From the NCBI GenBank assembly GCA_020441345.1, contig JAGRMK010000323.1, forward strand, positions 1 to 8,440: a stretch of 8,440 bases of DNA. The letters are read 5' to 3'. Both the position numbers and the translations under genes were made by a program. The stretch comes from Paracoccaceae bacterium. Its GTDB lineage: Bacteria > Pseudomonadota > Alphaproteobacteria > Rhodobacterales > Rhodobacteraceae. Below, one piece after another: positions 6,564 through 8,440 of the stretch. Positions within the stretch are counted from its first letter, which is position 1; the number at the start of each line of letters is the position of its first letter. The notes under the pieces were generated by a model. The model searched no databases and was not told the DNA's origin. It saw nothing but the letters and a program-made list of their open reading frames with translations.

Positions 6564-8021
6564 ATGAGCAACTTTTCATCGATGATCGCGCAGGGCGATC
6601 TGGCGCGGCGCGGGCTTTTGGACGTGGCGGCGGTCGCCGCAGCGGCCGACCTGCTGGCCTGGCTCGACAAGAGCGAGATCGAAACCGTCCGCGTCCTTTT
6701 CGCCGATCAGCACGGCGTCCTGCGCGGCAAGACGCTGGTGGCGGGGGCGCTGGCCTCGGTGTTCCGGTCGGGGCTGGCGGTGCCCTCGACCCTGATGCTC
6801 AAGGACACGGCGCACAAGACGGTGTTCCCGGTCTGGTCAGCCGATCCCGGCGTCGCCGGCGGCATGGCGGGCGCCGGCGACCTGCTGCTGGTGCCCGACC
6901 CCGCGAGTTTCCGCGCCCTGCCCTGGACCGATGGGTCTGCCTGGATCTTCTGCACGCCGCGCTTCAAGTCTGGCGCGCCGATCCCCTTTGCCCCGCGCAG
7001 CGTGCTGCAAACCGCCATCGACCGTCTGGCCGAAACCGGCAAGGCGCTGGTCGTCGGGCTCGAGGTGGAGTTCCAGGTGTTCGAGACGCTGGACCCAAGG
7101 CTCGACCATGCCGCCGCCACCATGCCCGGCCACCCCGTCCTGACTCGCAACCTTGCCCAGGGCTATCAGTTCCTGACCGAGACGCGCTATGACGCGCTTG
7201 AAGGGGTGATGAACGACCTGCGCCGCCACTGTCAGGCGTTGGGTCTGCCGATCCGCTCGATGGAGGTCGAGATGGGCCCCAGCCAGCTTGAATTCACCTT
7301 CGATCCCGCCGATCCGATGACCCATGCCGACGCGATGATGATGTTCCGCGCGATGGTCAAGGAAGTCTGTGCTCGCAAGGGGTTGCACGCCACCTTCATG
7401 TGCCGGCCCAATCTGGAAAACGCGGCGGCGAGCGGCTGGCATCTGCATCAGTCGCTGGTCGATACCGGCACCGGCACCAATCTGATGATACCGCCGCCGG
7501 GCGCGGACCTCGGCGAGACGGCGAGCGGCTGGATCGCCGGGTTGCTGGATCACGCCACCGAAAGCTGCCTGCTGACAACACCCACGGTAAACGGTTACAA
7601 ACGCTATCGCCCGCACCAACTGGCCCCCGACCGCATCCAGTGGGGGCGCGACAACCGGGGGGCGATGATCCGCGCACTGATGGCACCGGGCGATCCGGCC
7701 TCGCGGGTTGAGAACCGCGTCGCCGAAACCACCGCCAACCCCTATTATTTCTTCGCCAGCCAGATCCTGTCGGGACTGGACGGGCTGACACGCGGCCTTC
7801 GCGCGCCCGAACCCGTGGAAACCCCGTATGACAGCGCCGCGACACGGCTACCCGAAAGCCTGCTCAGCGCGATCCAGGCGTTCGAGGCGTCGGCGTTCTA
7901 TCGCGCGCAACTGGGCGATGCCTTCGTCGATTACCTCGCTCGCATCCGGCGGTCGGAATGGGACCGCTACCATCTGGCGATTTCAGACTGGGAGCAAGCC
8001 GAGTATTTCGGGCTCTACTGA
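6564..8021 (+). CDS. Glutamine synthetase family protein (gamma-glutamyl ligase)
   Basis: This 485-residue protein has the class I glutamine synthetase fold and would join the gamma-carboxylate of glutamate to an amine, using ATP. The N-terminal beta-grasp region has FADQHGVLRGK (46-56). Metal- and substrate-binding residues are all present: E167-V-E169; E234-V-E236 followed by GPSQLE with E243; GWHLH with H293 and H295; NGYKRYRP from N343; and R381-V-E383-N-R385. It is therefore probably active. The Tyr adenylylation loop of ordinary GlnA (NLYDLPPE-like) is missing. This places it with the GlnA-like catabolic ligases such as glutamate-putrescine ligase, gamma-glutamylanilide synthase and methylamide synthases, rather than with housekeeping GlnA. 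The ATG at 6564 was chosen because the upstream frame to GTG 6423 has a Pro/Gly-rich, non-family sequence and overlaps the oxygenase gene. Its Shine-Dalgarno is weak (GGGA at 6551-6554 or AGGG at 6557-6560). Adjacency to a Rieske oxygenase suggests an aromatic amine or amine by-product as acceptor, which is inference. Confidence 0.88.
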   Translation: MSNFSSMIAQGDLARRGLLDVAAVAAAADLLAWLDKSEIETVRVLFADQHGVLRGKTLVAGALASVFRSGLAVPSTLMLKDTAHKTVFPVWSADPGVAGGMAGAGDLLLVPDPASFRALPWTDGSAWIFCTPRFKSGAPIPFAPRSVLQTAIDRLAETGKALVVGLEVEFQVFETLDPRLDHAAATMPGHPVLTRNLAQGYQFLTETRYDALEGVMNDLRRHCQALGLPIRSMEVEMGPSQLEFTFDPADPMTHADAMMMFRAMVKEVCARKGLHATFMCRPNLENAAASGWHLHQSLVDTGTGTNLMIPPPGADLGETASGWIAGLLDHATESCLLTTPTVNGYKRYRPHQLAPDRIQWGRDNRGAMIRALMAPGDPASRVENRVAETTANPYYFFASQILSGLDGLTRGLRAPEPVETPYDSAATRLPESLLSAIQAFEASAFYRAQLGDAFVDYLARIRRSEWDRYHLAISDWEQAEYFGLY

Positions 8022-8031
8022 ACCGCGCCGA

Positions 8032-8440
8032 TCATGACCGGTGGAAATCCGTGAGGCGGCGCGTTGTCTCGGGGTCCATGAAGCCGGCTACCGTCGCCTC
8101 GGTTTCCAGTGCCAACGCACGGTTGAGGTCGGTGGCGGCGGTGGCGTTCAGCACCCGTTTCATCGCCCGTACCGACAGCACCGGCAGCGCCGCCAGCCGC
8201 CCGGCGGTGGCGCGGGCGTGGTCCAGCAGCGCCTCGTCGGGCACCACATCCCAGGCGACGCCAAGCCGATGCAGTTCCTTCGCGTCGTATCGGTCGCCAA
8301 AGAACAGCATCTCGCGCGCCTTGTGCAGCCCGACCATCGCCGGCAACAAGGCGGTAACGGCCCCGGTCACGAAGAGGTTCAGCGAGACCTCGGGAAAGAA
8401 CCCCTTGGCACCCTCGCCCCAGATCGGAAAGTCGCAGTTG
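8032..8440 (-). CDS. Enoyl-CoA hydratase/isomerase family protein (5' partial)
   Basis: Read leftward, the frame is open from the window edge to a TGA stop at 8034-8032 and encodes the last 135 residues of a crotonase of usual total length about 250-260; the N-terminal half with the first oxyanion-hole segment is outside. Visible are GFFPEVSLNLFVTGAVTALLP, which aligns with the crotonase P-E-x3-L-x6-G-x3-LP region and keeps the Glu of the PE pair. FFGDRYDAKELHRLGVAWDVVP follows, the standard G-x-x-x-x-A-x-E-x-x-x-x-G-x-V-x-x-VV helix and strand. The C-terminal helix region has LPVLSVRAMKRVLN. Such proteins hydrate, isomerise or cleave acyl-CoA thioesters. A GTG at 8370 could be mistaken for its start, but homology continues upstream of it. 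It converges on the ligase gene and so belongs to another transcript. A link to the ior-derived acyl-CoA is possible but unproven. Confidence 0.85.
   Translation of the reverse strand, partial: NCDFPIWGEGAKGFFPEVSLNLFVTGAVTALLPAMVGLHKAREMLFFGDRYDAKELHRLGVAWDVVPDEALLDHARATAGRLAALPVLSVRAMKRVLNATAATDLNRALALETEATVAGFMDPETTRRLTDFHRS

Noticed and set aside
5381..6670. A 429-codon open frame on the minus strand opposite the Rieske oxygenase gene.
   Set aside because: It is low-complexity in composition, has no recognisable motif, and lies over a gene with intact Rieske and iron-binding motifs. It is a shadow of that gene's codon bias.

Overview
The window is GC-rich, coding-dense chromosomal DNA (third codon positions mostly G/C) that looks alphaproteobacterial, most likely Rhodobacteraceae. 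This placement rests on codon use and the style of the proteins; no rRNA or marker gene is present. There are six genes. Five read rightward and are joined by very short gaps or start/stop overlaps, or by short spacers that contain hairpins. A sixth, incomplete gene reads leftward from the right edge. No tRNA, rRNA, CRISPR array, insertion sequence or phage gene was seen, and no gene-free stretch exceeds 140 bases.

Layout: (1) 1-852, the C-terminal half of a phytoene-desaturase-like FAD oxidoreductase; (2) 849-1319, a MarR-type regulator that overlaps gene 1 by ATGA; (3) 1327-3477, an IorA-like thiamine-diphosphate 2-oxoacid (indolepyruvate/arylpyruvate) oxidoreductase alpha subunit with a C-terminal ferredoxin domain; (4) 3474-5021, its IorB-like partner, also ATGA-coupled, with a long C-terminal extension; (5) 5156-6472, a Rieske non-heme-iron oxygenase alpha subunit of the phthalate-dioxygenase-like type; (6) 6564-8021, a glutamine-synthetase-fold gamma-glutamyl ligase. 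On the minus strand, 8032-8440 holds the C-terminal half of an enoyl-CoA hydratase/isomerase that converges on the ligase gene with 10 bases between the stop codons.

Taken together this reads as a catabolic operon for an aromatic and/or amine substrate, probably controlled by its own MarR protein. IorAB would convert an aryl-2-oxoacid to an aryl-acetyl-CoA and reduce an electron carrier. The Rieske enzyme would hydroxylate or demethylate a ring. The ligase would glutamylate an amine or similar nucleophile, which recalls the ligase-plus-dioxygenase logic of aniline degradation. The crotonase could act on CoA-thioester products. The exact substrate cannot be read from the sequence, and this particular gene combination is the most interesting aspect of the window. 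Two intergenic spacers (5022-5155 and 6473-6563) carry GC-rich hairpins that may adjust expression between operon segments. The ferredoxin domain of IorA has an Asp in place of one cluster-ligating Cys.
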